Shown here: piece after piece, positions 21,362 to 32,699 of the stretch
How the letters are laid out: each line of letters begins with the position of its first letter
Numbering within the stretch: position 1 is the stretch's first letter
Assembly: GCA_001939145.1 (NCBI GenBank)
Contig: LSRX01001488.1
Span: forward strand, 52,906-116,905
Length of the DNA stretch: 64,000 nucleotides
DNA from: Symbiodinium microadriaticum
Lineage: Eukaryota; Sar; Dinophyceae; Suessiales; Symbiodiniaceae
Direction: 5' to 3'
The notes under the pieces: generated by a model
Database searches by the model: none
What the model was told of the DNA's origin: nothing
What the model saw: the letters and a program-made list of their open reading frames with translations, nothing else
Translations under genes and position numbers: made by a program

Positions 21362-22209
21362 TCACTCATCAAACAGCCTGGGAAACGAGGATTTTGCCCA
21401 AGCGCCGTTGAGCTGGAGTAAATCCACTCCGGTGGTAGAGCCTGTTTTTCGCAGCCTCGGTTTCCCGAAGCGCCCACTCCTCCTTGTTCGTTGGGCAAAC
21501 CTCGTCCCGAACACAGCCCTCCTTGATGGTTGCCACGGAGCCCTGCTACCAATCTGCCGTGTAATGATGCCTCGCCCCGCTGCGAGCTCGCAGAACTCCT
21601 TGCCAAACTCGGTGCCGGCATCTGTCACCATCACCTCCGGGGAGCCGAAATGACGACCCCATGCTTTCCAGAACTTTCGGAAGGCCTCGCTCGCCGTCTT
21701 CTCCCGCATGGGCTCCAGTGCCTGATACCCGGAGCCCCAATCGACTATGTTAAGCACTGGCTTGAGCTGCCTTGGGTCCACGTCGGAAAGGAAGAGAACG
21801 TCCACCCCGACAATGACACCTGGACGATAAACCCCGAGCAACGGTTGCAGGACGACTGGGCCTAGGTAGAGGTCGGGACTGGCAGGCCTCGCATTCAAAC
21901 TTCTCCTTGATGTACTTCTGCACCGCTGGGCTCGCAACGAGCCCGTCTCACCGTCCTCAAGAAAGTCAGCTTATCGGGGTGTCCCATGTTATCGTGCATG
22001 CGCTTAACCATGGCTTTCTGATGTGGTGTGAGTTCCCCGGCCAACGCCAGGTCCGGAGCGTCTGCTGTGCCCTCCTCGGGCTCCATCTCCTCAGCCCCAC
22101 CGTCAATTTCATCAACAACTTCTTGAGGAAACGCGTGCCCCAGAGCCTCGGCGTTCGCATCGCCAAAGTTCCACCTGACCACGGCACCACACAAAGGAAA
22201 CGCACACAT
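21362..22209 (-). pseudogene. Copia element 1 integrase fragments
   Basis: The pre-integrase zinc region (22209-21895) has MVKRMHDNMGHPDKLTFLR. The catalytic core (21937-21362) has IVDWGSGYQ with the first Asp and VMVTDAGTEFGKEF with the second. The third acidic residue lies in a shifted frame after SRAPWQ, so a frameshift breaks the core. Confidence 0.8.
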
Positions 22210-22652
22210 CTCTCAGAGCACCATGGGCACCTTTCGCATGAAGCATGAAGTAGATGGCGTTCTCCTCGTGGTTCCCGGGTCTGTCCTGCACCAACATGGC
22301 AACATCACCCTTGCACTCCGACTGCCACCGGTACCAATCACAACCGACTTCACGACCAGCCGGGCCCGAATACAAGATAAGAGCCCTTTTGCCGCCCAAG
22401 ACCGCAGACTCCCACCGGAATGTTTCGGCCGGGTCCAAAAGCTGCACCACAAAAACTGCACACGGTGCGGAAAGGCACCGAAATTCGTGCCAACACCATT
22501 CTGGCTCCAAAGAAGAACCGCTGTCTACCGAGCCCCCTCCGCATGCCAGCGACCGTGGGAATGCTCTAATAATCTTCTTTCTCTTTTGTCGTGACAGCGT
22601 CTTTGGTCCATGACATCTTGATGAAAAAACTCTCCAAACACCCTCGGAAAAC

Positions 22653-24326
22653 TCAGGAACGATGCTGGCGGCAAAATGCCACCCACTGCTGCTCGGCCCA
22701 TTGGCTGCTGGATCTTTCCACCAATAGCCTTCTGACACCACTCTGGCCCGGCCTCGGCTCACTTTCTAGCTGCAAAGCTGCCACCTTTTTCGAAGAAGAG
22801 GGCTGTCCAAAGCCACCCCGTTGGGTGGCTCCAAGCCACCTTGGCCGGGCCTCGGTTCCCAGAGTTGGGTTCCCCATCGCCACGTTCCCCGCCGCATGCT
22901 GCTGCAGCTGGCCCAGTGCCATCTCGAACTGTGCTCTCTGCGCTTGCATCCTTGCTGGTACTGGGCCTGGTTCTTGGAGCTCCTCGATGTAGCGCGCCTG
23001 GTCCATCATCTCCTTGCGCTTCTCCCCTTCCACCTTGCCCACCTCGTCCTGGTCCCAATCGAAGAACTGGCACACACGACCGGCGCACTTCCAAAAGTAC
23101 CGGCATTGGGTCGGCCCGCACTCCTTGGTGACCAGCCTCACCGCCGCAACGCCACAATCGCACCGAGTAATGCCGGCAGGTGCTGGGCCCTTGGCCTCGG
23201 CCACCTGGGTTCGCACCATCTCCGCGATGAACTCCTCCATGCCATTGGCGTCCCACCTGCCATTGCACTGGAGGCAGTAGACGTCTCTGCTGTGTCTCTT
23301 CCCGGCTCCACGGAGTCATTCCGCGGCGTGGCCTCACTCCTCGACCTTCACCATGGGTGGCGTCTTGGCCTTCCTTGGCTGCAACACTTTCGTCCGGCCC
23401 GAGGAAATCCACTGCTTGTAGTCTGCCGTCTTGGCCGCCGTGCGCTTCCCTTGGCGTGACTGGCTCCCATGCAGCTGGCGCTACCGCAGAGGGCAGCCAA
23501 GCAGGCGACAATGACGCGTTGAACCAATCCGCCATGCGTGCCTGCGTGGTGGACAGCGCGATGAGGTCGATGAGCTTGTCGAACACCACTCTCCAGTTGG
23601 ACAACGCACGCTTGGAGTTGTGGCCGCTTCCGCAGCCCGGCTTGGCTGGCGACGAAGATGCTTCTGACCGCAGCTCAAAAAGCAGGTTCATGGGCAACGC
23701 CGGCGCACTCCGCAAACCCCCCAAAGGAACTAGCGGCACCCTCGAACCGTGGCTCACAACGGAACTCACTCTCTCTTCGACCTGCTTGCGCGGCTGCCGT
23801 GGGCAACTGCCAGTCCTTGCCCGCAAAGTTCGTGACCTCGATTGTGTAGTGACCTGACGGCAGCGGGGTCATAGGAACCATGGCCCCGATCAAACGCATC
23901 TCCAACCACTCCTCGTCGAGATTTATCACCGACCTCAGCTGATTCAGGCAACAACAATGGCACCTCGCCCTCGACAACGGCCGTCTCCAAGATCCCTGAC
24001 ACACCGCCGATTCCCAGCGGCAACTCGCACACTCCGAGGCTTTTGGCCTCACCCCCAATGCCCTTAGTTCTCACCACGCGGTTGCACCATCGAGGCTTCA
24101 GGCCTCGGCTCCTCAAATCTTTCTCTAACCTTTCAAGGGCCAGCTGCCCAATGACCCCGTCCTGCGCTGCACTGTCGACGATGCCGTGGTGAGCTTGGGT
24201 GGTGACTCCGCTGAACGTGGCTTGTGGAGAAATCTCGGGGCTTGGCTCTCGAACTTCCTGGCTTCTTCCCTCACAGACCAAACCCTGGCTCGAATCACGG
24301 GTTGCCCGAAGAAAGCTTCCTAGCAA
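22653..24326 (-). pseudogene. Copia element 1 protease and GRF zinc-finger region
   Basis: A retropepsin-like start GIVDSAAQDGVIG lies at about 24150-24185 (Asp-Ser-Ala in place of Asp-Ser/Thr-Gly) and VPLLLPES follows downstream. At 23165-23040, in another frame, is a GRF zinc finger: CDCG, then TKECGPTQCRYFWKC, then CQFFDWDQD. GRF fingers bind single-stranded nucleic acid in other proteins (known of the family). Here it sits between protease and integrase. Flanking sequence is Gln/Ala-rich and helical. Confidence 0.7.
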
Positions 24327-24332
24327 CGGCTT

Positions 24333-25150
24333 TTAGCCGACGTCGCTGCTGGTCTGGTAGAAGCCGATCTTTGCGCTGCTGCTGCCGCTTCCCGCCTGAG
24401 AGCTCGCGGCTGATCCGGTGGAGGAGGCCCCCGTCTTGCGATAGCCGTCGGCGGGATTAGGGCGCTCGGCCGCCCAATGGCCCACCTGCCCGCACTTTGC
24501 GCATTTCGTGCGCAACTTCAGCATGCTGACATGAACCCGGGCACCATTGTGGTATGCACCCTTCTTGCCCTGTCCTTTGCGCTTCGCCTTTGGCTTCTCG
24601 AGGGGGAAGTACTCGCGAGCATTCTTCTGGTCCTGCAAGGCCCGGCGCACCTGCTGGTACGTGGCAAGCGCCTGCTTCACCTCCGACTCCTCATAAATGT
24701 CTTGAAGGTCCGCCTGCTCGAGGTACACACAATTCTCGGCATAGTCGGACTCCTCCTCCAGCTCACCGTCCTCAGGGTTGACCATGTGGTCAGCTGATCC
24801 TCTTGCACACTGCTCATGAGGTTCTCCCGGCTGCCTCGGACCTCGCCATAAACTGCTCTCTCAAAGGCCCTAGGCCCTAGGCATCGTCGTCTCGACGTGG
24901 AGCGAAAAGTACTCCTTGAGCTTCGCGACTATGTTGTCCTTCCCCTTCTCGCCCAAGATCTCGGACGTCTCCAGCTCATTGGCGGCTGCCTTGGCTGCTC
25001 CGCCCAACCGCCTCAGGATTCTGGTGCCATGCTTAGCCTTCGGGATCTCCGTGTCAAAGGCCCAAAGCTCTAACTCTCTAAGCCATGGCTTAAAGTTCTT
25101 GGCCGGGTCCTCGCCGTCAAAGTAGGGAGGCGGCTCCCTGTCCCGGAACG
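24333..25150 (-). pseudogene. Copia element 1 Gag
   Basis: The core (about 25140-24890) reads PYFDGEDPAKNFKPWLREL, then ILRRLGGAAKAAANELET and VAKLKEYFSLHVETTMP, the usual copia Gag helical core. After a frame change comes AVYGEVRGSRENLMS, and further on an acidic stretch and a zinc knuckle CAKCGQVGHWAAERP at about 24465-24510, where the last Cys is replaced by Arg. Confidence 0.75.
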
Positions 25151-25296
25151 GCGGGCCCGGCCCTCTGCAGGTTCAGAAGACTCGCCTGGCGAAGGCATTC
25201 CGGCGGCTCCCGAGAAACCACTGCCTTGCTAAAAGAACTCCTGGATCGCGTAGCCAAACAGCTTCTCCTCAAGAACCGGGCTCCGAGAGCTACCAC

Positions 25297-25446
25297 TGTC
25301 AGTCGAAGACTCTATGGCACAGCTCTGTCGCGCCAACCTTTTCCTCACGGCTCGCGCCATAAACTAGGGGCCTCCATGTCTGGTCTGCAATCAACAAGGC
25401 AACGGTCTGGGATCAACTGCTAAGCACTAACATGCGAATGTTCACA
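25297..25446 (-). repeat. 5' LTR of copia element 1
   Basis: In element sense it begins TGTGAACATTCGCATG (ending at 25446) and ends GACTGACA, so it has TG...CA ends. It matches 18683-18833 over most of its length. Confidence 0.7.
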
Positions 25447-26136
25447 CCGTCTTGTTAGGCTGCACTGGCATCTCTCAGTTTCCTTTCCAAAGGTTCGCAC
25501 GCGTTCTCAATGCCTCAAGTCTTGCTATGGATGTGCTCGGCGGCTTTGTTTGCCTCTGTTGACTTCTGCAATGCTCCACTGTCTCACGTTCTCCAGTCAA
25601 GTCGAAGGGACAGTCTGCTTAACCTTGTCCAATCCTCTTTCAACGATCTTAGCCCCTGCATTCCCTCGATTCAGTTCTCAGAGACACAGCTTACACAGGA
25701 CTACATAGAAAGCAGCTCGTATGTGCTTGACTGTGCTTGATTGCTGGTGTCAGGCAAGTCACACCTCCACCAGTTCCGCATGAACCGCAGAAAGCCGACT
25801 GGAGAAGTCCATGGAAAGATGATATAAGTGTGCGACTCAGGTGTTGTTCTGTTGTCGGGATGCCCAGGGTGATCCTTGACATCAGCCTATTGATCTGCCT
25901 CTGGCAGCCGAACATAGTTTTGGAAACAAACGCTGCTGGACTTGAGCACCTACACTTACACTGTCAGCACAATTCCTCGACCCCAACACGGCACCTTGAC
26001 TGGAAAAGCTGCTGGGTCATCTCACCAGTCCCTGGTACCATTGGACCGTGTGCAACAGGGGAGAACTCTAGTGGTCTCTGCTGGGAACCATGGCACGCAA
26101 ACCTTTTCAAGGGCGGACGGGCAGAAGGGTCTGGCT
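25447..26136. other. Intergenic, no supported gene
   Basis: Short frames only, between the copia element 1 LTR and the 3' end of the nucleotidyltransferase gene. Confidence 0.4.
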
Positions 26137-29100
26137 TCACTGCCAGAGGCCTTTGCCCTCGGCTTGGCCTTTCATCATTGATTTCATCCCCTTCGACATC
26201 GGCATAGCCATAGACTTTCCGTCTTTTCCTTCCTTGGCCCCTTTACCATCTCCTTCCCTTGTGCTCCACCCTGTGTCCTTGCCAGCTCGTGCTTGGCCGG
26301 CGTCTTCTCCATGCCGTGGCCCCTTCTGACCACGCCAGCCTGGGTATGCCGTGCTCTGCACAAACTCTGCACCAGTCGGACCCTTGCCATAAGCTCCGGA
26401 GTACCAGGACCTGCCACTCCCACCTGTCCCAGTTGTCCCAGTCCACCTGTCGCCTCTTCTGTCCCTGTCGGCCCTGTCGGCCCTGTCCCTATCGGCCCTT
26501 TCGACCAAAGTTGGAAACGCCCGTTGCTTCTCAAGGGTGTAGATCGACCGGGGTGGAGCTGGCTTGTCACCTCGGATGAGGCAGGCCCACGGCCGCATGA
26601 ATCGTCTAGAAGGCGTGGCTTGAGGTAAGAAACAGAACAGCTCACGCAAGCGTTGAATGTCATCGCCAGGCCCTTCCGACAGGAGGTGATATGCGCGCCT
26701 CTGCAGAAACTCCACATGACGCGAAGTGCTTGGCTGCATGCGATGGCACGCGGATCTGAGAGGCTGCTCTTGGGGCACCTCCACTCATAGCAAAGACGTT
26801 CGAATCCCTGGAAGCTCGCACCTGCAGCCGGCAGCGGTTGCAAATGCGCTCTGCTTCGATGAGGCTGCCCCCAGGCCTAGGGATCGTCCCAGCTCCATGG
26901 GGTCATCAATGCACAGCGTCTGCCGTGTAGACATCGCCTGCTGCAGTTCGTGTTGCTCTGCGGGGAGCTTGTACTTCTGCGAGAGATCCTGAGAGAACTC
27001 GCAAACTTTCGCTAAAAGGGCTGCGAAGGCTGCGAAGCGCTGAAAAAGGGAGCTTCCACAAGGCACTCAGGCGCAGCCAAGGCGCTGCAGGAACCTCGGG
27101 TTCCAGAGTCTCCGGGAGCGCCTTCGTGTTCAGGTCCTTGCCCAGGTCCTCGGCTTAGAGTTTCGGCTCTCCCTGGGCCCGAAATGGCTCCAGGGAGGGT
27201 TCAGGCCTCTGCATCCACCTCTTCTTGCACTTCTTGTTCTTCGCGATCTTCGGGACCTTCGTGATCTTCGTGCTCTGGCACCTTCTCTTCCAGCTCGCAG
27301 TCGTGCTCCTGTCAAGCTACAAAGAACGTCCCTTTAAGGGCCAGGGCCCCATCCAAGAAAGCTCCCCGGGCCTCCACAGTGTCGAGAGGCTCTAAAACGG
27401 GTTCAACAGGATCCTGTCCCAAAGCCTTCTTTCTCTGTAGCCTGGGCTATACCATTGCTCATGGACGGGCAGACGAAAATGTTGTTCGCTATCAGGCTAA
27501 GCAGCATGTCTCTGAAGTAGACCTCCTTGTGGATCCGGCTGGGCAGTCGGATGCTGAGGACATCGGAGTGGGCAGGAACTTCATAGGCCAAGTACCAGAA
27601 AAAGTTGGCCAGCCTTGGGACTTCCAATCTTCCCGTCGCCCTGCGGTTGTCTGCTGCCCTCTTGCCTTTGTCATTCACGCCTTACTTTAGAATTGCTTTT
27701 GGTGAGCCTGTGATGAAGACGAGTGATCGGTGACCGAGACATCAGGGCTACATGCACGACCGACTTGCCTGCATGTATCTCCATCTGGTGGTTTCGTGCG
27801 TGTGCGACCTCGCAGCACAACCGTTTGCCTGACAAAAGTTGGCATGTGAGCACGTGTGGTACTTCGATTGCTGATACTGGCATCTTGTGCTGGGAAACTT
27901 AAGCTGCCCAGTGGAAACAGCAATGGCGATGAGTCACTTCCTGCAAGCCTGCATGAACTGACGGAGCCAATCCCTTCTGATGGCATCTGTCTGCTACAAT
28001 CTGTAATCGAATTCCAATGTCTGTGAGGATCGAACTTAGCTCCTGCGAAGCTGGTTGGGTCCGCTTAGACATGACAATCTTGGTTTCGTTCGTATGCCTC
28101 CTGACAGCGGCCTCACCTACTTCATGCTGACTGCTGCTAAATACTGCTGTGCGCTGCTCGCCAATCTTTGCCAGTCTTGCATGAACTGCTGCTGCTGACG
28201 GCTGTGGCCTTGTTCCCATCGGCGCCATTACCTATGAGCTCATCCTGCTTGTGAGGGCTGCTGTTTTGCGCCTCGTGCTCTTCTCGCGAATGATGCTGTG
28301 AATCAGTCACTGGTCAGTGGGCGAGGGCTGCTGGCAACTCCGGTGCGCTTCTTGTCAATGTCTTGGCCCCTAACACGGACTTCTTACTGATGTTCTTGAG
28401 ACTATGCTGTCGTGTGGGCTGCTGCGGTTGATGTCTGGTCTCTTTCGCTGTTCTTGCCCATTTTCTGGCCCGTATTGCCTTTGCCGCTATGCTGCTAGTG
28501 ACGGCGCATAGTTTGGGGCTGCGCCCGTCTTACCAATGTTGTTGGTCCCTCGCGTCCTTCTTTTGTTTCTCCTTTATACCGTTTGTTAAGGCGGCTGCCA
28601 GTGATGGCTAGTGGATCCTAATCGGGTGTGCTTTTTGCATCCATACTTGCTAGAAGTACTTCATGAAGTCGAGCCGTTTTCCTTATTCGGAGTCTCTTCA
28701 TCCCTTTCGAAGGGTTCGCGCGGTTTGCTCCTGGGTGCTGCAGCTTCACTCCCTCCCTCTCGATCGGCTTCCCTTTTTCAAAAACTTTCGTTTGTTCTGC
28801 AATTCTGGTAATGTAGTCCTTCTCGCGTAGCCCCTCTCAAGCGGTTTATGTCTCGGCCGACAGCTAGTGGGCGTGTGCTGGCAAGTGACAAGCCTCTGAG
28901 AGTGGCTCCCACGGGAGACTTGGAAGCCCAGTTCTTCCAACGCTCTGAGGATTGGGGAAGGCGTCCAGGATCCAGGAACCAGACATCATGCACCTCGGAA
29001 CACCAGAGAAAAAATCGCATGTCCGATTGGGCACAACAGAAGGATGCTCTCTACAAGGCAAGCCAAGCTCACGACGCCATCGAAAAGGTCGATGTCCCCG

Positions 29101-32100
29101 AACTTGGCCCGCTCCGCTGCATCCGGAATGCCACTGGTGTCTTGTAGATTCGGTAGAACAGCAACAGATTGAAGAAAGTGTATCAGAAGCAGGCAATGAG
29201 AATAGGAAGACAAAGTACCTTCCAATGCATCGTTCACCATCCTTGGAATCTGCTGGAAGCTTCTGTTCACTGATGAGTAAGTGGGCTTGGGTAGAAAGCA
29301 ATTGTTCGACTCGGTTTGGCCAAGCGTGTTGGAAACAAGAACACTACAAGTCGCAACCAGTCTCCGGTTGCCCTTGCCAAGCAATTAAATGGGGAGGTAA
29401 GGCGTATTGCTGGCGGCCTGCTTTTCTGGTATGACAGTTCCCAAATGACTTTCTTCAATTTGCACGACAGAAAACCTCTCGGGCACACTCGAATCAGCAA
29501 GAATTGCTCGGATCTTGCTAAAGCTCCTGATGACTGCCTCAATGGAACACCTGACGTACACTTTTAAGCATGGGCTGCAGAAACCTCTAGCCTTCACACG
29601 CTTTGTTGTCCGTCGTCTTTCAACCAGAGGGTTGACCTATAGGGCCTCTGGAAAGAACCCTACGAGGCCACACAAATCACACGAAAAGGATTGACTCACG
29701 CGATTGCAAAGTGTGTCCCGGGGGGGGGGTCCGTATTGAAAGCCACTACCAACAGTATTTTATATTTTATGCATCAATGAACTCTAAGTCCTTTGCTGTC
29801 CCGTTCTTGCATGTAGAGGCTTGACCTACATGACATCCATGGGGGGCCTCCGGAAGCCAACAAAATCCAGAAATTTCGGTTCGGAGGTCACACGAAAGAC
29901 TGAACCGATTGCAGAACGGGGCCTCAAATAATGCTTCCTGGGATGCAGCCCATACTACCATAACCAAAATGGACAAACACTCTCAACCCTCTGTGGTCCT
30001 TGCTTGCATTTAACGGCTTGACTTATGGGGCCTCCATGACTACAACTACGACCCGCAGTCTCGCACTGACTCTTGCTCTTATTCTCTTACGCATTGGTCC
30101 ACAACGACTGCTGCTGTTGCTGCCACTGCTACTACGAATTGCTCGTGCTACTATGCTACCTTGCTACTGCTTTCTGCTACGACCACGACTACGACCACCA
30201 CTGCCGGTGACACGTTCACAACATATTTCGGAACGCCCCTATTCCAATCCTGAGCAGTGGTTGGAGGGGTTAAGTCGAAACCTCACGGTACGATGCACTG
30301 TGTTACCTTTAGGCAGAGGTCGACACCCAAATCTGCTCCGCCTGCTGCCCAGATTCCGGCTCTTCGCCCAGAATTTCACCAAGCGCCCCAGGCGCGCCAC
30401 CCGATCGTCCAGGCTCGCATAGGCTTTAAGCAGCTTCGAGTTGTAAAGGGGCAGCAGGTTGTTGAAGGTGATGTCCTCGGTCACATGGAAAAGTGCCATT
30501 GCAGAATGAAAGCGCTTCGAGAGCAAGTTTGCAGAAGAGGCTCGATGGCCACACCTTCCTTGCTCGCGCACTTCAGTACCGGAACCCGTGCTTCTGTCAC
30601 CATCTCTTTCACCTCCAAGCCCCACTCCTGGCAAAGAGGGGTACGATTCCACGAGCGGGGCTCCCTCTTCCTACTTCCCTCCTTCGTTCTGGTGGCAAAC
30701 TCAGGTTCTGATGACAGGGACCCTGTCATCCAGTACTGCGTGGGTAGCCTACGGCATACACGCAGCCGATGACTCGTTGCCGTTTCTCAGAGGGCCTACG
30801 GGCCCCCACGGCATAGCCGGGTCCGAAGCGCCAGGCGCAGGCAAGACTGAGGCTCAGGCTCGAAGTCACTGCATGCTTTGACGCCAAGCTGTCATTTATG
30901 TCAAGTGCAATGAATCGTAATTTTCAGGATCGACTTTACTCATGGCTTCCTTCTGGTGTTCGACTCAAAAGGGTGCGCCTGTGCACATGCCTTCTGACCC
31001 TCCTCTGGGACCTTGCATCATTCATGTTCCGCAGAATGCTGCTAAGAACTAGGTAAAACTATCGATGAGCCAAGCCGAATCAACCCCATTATGCCAACAT
31101 GTCGTAGCGGTTATGAGTCACAGAGTGCCCAAGCTCTTTCCACAGCTCGTAGGGAAGGGGAAGTTGCAGGATGAGTGGTTCAAGAACCACGGAGCGGAGG
31201 TCTCAGCCTGTGCAACTCCCCAACAAGATGTCTTCGCAAGACAAGCTGCCCAGATGGAGATGCGTTTCGAGACAGCGTATACGGAAGAGGCACAAGGGGT
31301 TCGATGGAGTGCCAGGTTGGCAGAGTTTCGTCAAATGCGACGGCAGCCTCGGCAAGACACCTCCAAGGACCACATCGAGACAACTTTCGACCCTTCAAGT
31401 CCAACGAGGCTAGTACAAAGCAGCCAGCAATATTCGTTGTCTTCAAGTTGTCCATGACGTCAGCCTAGTGATCATCTTTGACCCGCCTGTTTTTTCCAAC
31501 ATGTGAGTTTTCGGACCTTGGCGGCGAGGACGAAGATTGGTCGAGAAGAGGCCTTCGATCTACAGGTCCAGGATTTAAGTGTTTGGGTTTTGCGCCTCTC
31601 CACAGAAGTATATTGATTTCCGGTGGCGGGTACTCCGTCAGTGCTTGTGCAGGTCTTGCGGTGGACTGCATGCTTGCAACGAAGGCTGCTCTTCGGCCGG
31701 CATTTCGCGGCCCGATGTTTTTCCAACCCTTCTCGTTCATGAGGCGGCACAACCACCCAAACCATCTCGTTTTGGGGTTTACGACCCAAGCTTTTTTTGG
31801 AGGCTGAGGAGCTTATAGAGGCTGGATCGAAATAAGTAGTCCCGCCTAGCGCCTGCAATGAACTTTTTGTCAGTACATCCGCGTCATTTGGGAACGGTTC
31901 CTCTAGATTTGTGACATTGATCGGGCATAAATTAATCGAGGAGAACAGGCATTATTACTTAGGATTTAAGTCCCTCGAATGACAGGACCCCGATATCGGC
32001 CCCTACCCGAATGAAAGATGCACTGCTGATGCACGAAATTTGTAATTGTAAACGCCGCCCGCGAAATTAGACCAGTACGCCCACAAAAGCACAAGTATTG

Positions 32101-32670
32101 ACTTTGCTACAAACGCTCCTTTTCCTTCCCTGGGATCTTGCATCGTGTTTGGAAGGATTGAGGACTAGGAGAAGATGATCGATGAGCCAAACCGAAGAAA
32201 CCCCGTCGTCAACAGATTCGCTGTCAGTCACACTGTCCGTCTCCCCCCTCTTTTTCCGTGGACGACTTGAAGAGATCGCTATCCAATCCAAGGCGCCTTG
32301 TTGGCCACCAAAGCTTCTCCCATCATTCGGACAGCGACGGCAGCACTCTCCTTCTGCAAGCGCCTGCCGGATTTTCAAACTCCGATTTAGTCTTCGGGCT
32401 CCAAATGAAAGCGCCTGGCCAATGCCATTCCCTTGAAGGGGGGCGCTGACGCCTTCAACGCTGGTGACGAGGCAGGAGACCTCAGCGACATTGCCAAGAG
32501 TTGAAGCATCCGTCCCACGTTTTGGCGGAGCTTGGCGGCGCACGGCCCATTTCTCTGCGATAGCCGCTCCATGTCCTCCTTGCTGAAGACGATCACGGCA
32601 TCGATATCACTCAGTCGAGTTTCGAAGCCGTTCACTGCGCTTCCGAAGTAGTCCTTGCACGAGGCACCAC
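26137..32670 (-). CDS. Non-canonical poly(A) polymerase / terminal nucleotidyltransferase, multi-exon
   Basis: Adds nucleotides to RNA 3' ends (Cid1/TUTase/PAP family). Minus-strand exons in order: 32670-32481, GSAVNGFETRLSDIDAVIV, the GS...DxD catalytic motif; 30628-30555, ARVPVLKC, ending at a GTGTGG donor; 30478 to about 30345, DITFNN with the third catalytic Asp, then LDDRVARLGRLVKFWAKSRN; about 29245-29140, LEGTLSSYSHCLLLIHFLQ and VLPNLQ; about 27632-27520, FFWYLAYEVPAHSDVLSIR; about 27305-27199, a very acidic linker; about 27066-26850, ending in the PAP-associated signature LCIDDPMELGRSLG; and 26784-26137, RRAYHLLSEG then a Gly/Lys/Met-rich basic tail. All three catalytic Asp are present. 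There is no mitochondrial or nuclear signal I can prove. Exons upstream of 32670 were not identified, and intron ends are approximate. Confidence 0.85.
29620..30215. repeat. Diverged tandem copies and a degenerate triplet repeat inside an intron
   Basis: Three related blocks at about 29625-29740, 29805-29935 and 30000-30040 share GGxTTGACxTAxxGGxxxCxxCCxGGA-type sequence and ATTGCAxAxxGxGxCC. A G-run of nine lies at about 29722-29731. From about 30040 to 30215 the sequence is a decayed ACN/CTN triplet repeat. All of this lies between two exons of the nucleotidyltransferase gene. Confidence 0.55.
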
Positions 32671-32699
32671 AGACACAGGACGGCCTGTGGTTACGTAAC

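Larger units (their letters stand above)
18668..25446 (-). mobile_element. Copia element 1, degenerate Ty1/copia LTR retrotransposon
   Basis: LTR-like direct repeats at both ends enclose, in minus-strand order, Gag, zinc knuckle, protease, GRF zinc finger, integrase, reverse transcriptase and RNase H. Every module is in several frames with stops between them, so it is inactive. A likely primer-binding site (TGGTAGCTCTCGGAGCC) follows the right LTR at about 25277-25295. I could not identify a clean target-site duplication because the left LTR end is rearranged. Confidence 0.85.

Noticed and set aside
22759..23826. 355-codon minus-strand ORF in copia element 1
   Set aside because: Arg/Pro/Gly-rich shadow; the GRF finger is in the neighbouring frame (23240-22653).
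31065..31457. 130-codon plus-strand ORF (FRQMRRQPRQDTSKD region)
   Set aside because: Protein-like in places, but it lies in an intron interval of the minus-strand nucleotidyltransferase and has no family match.
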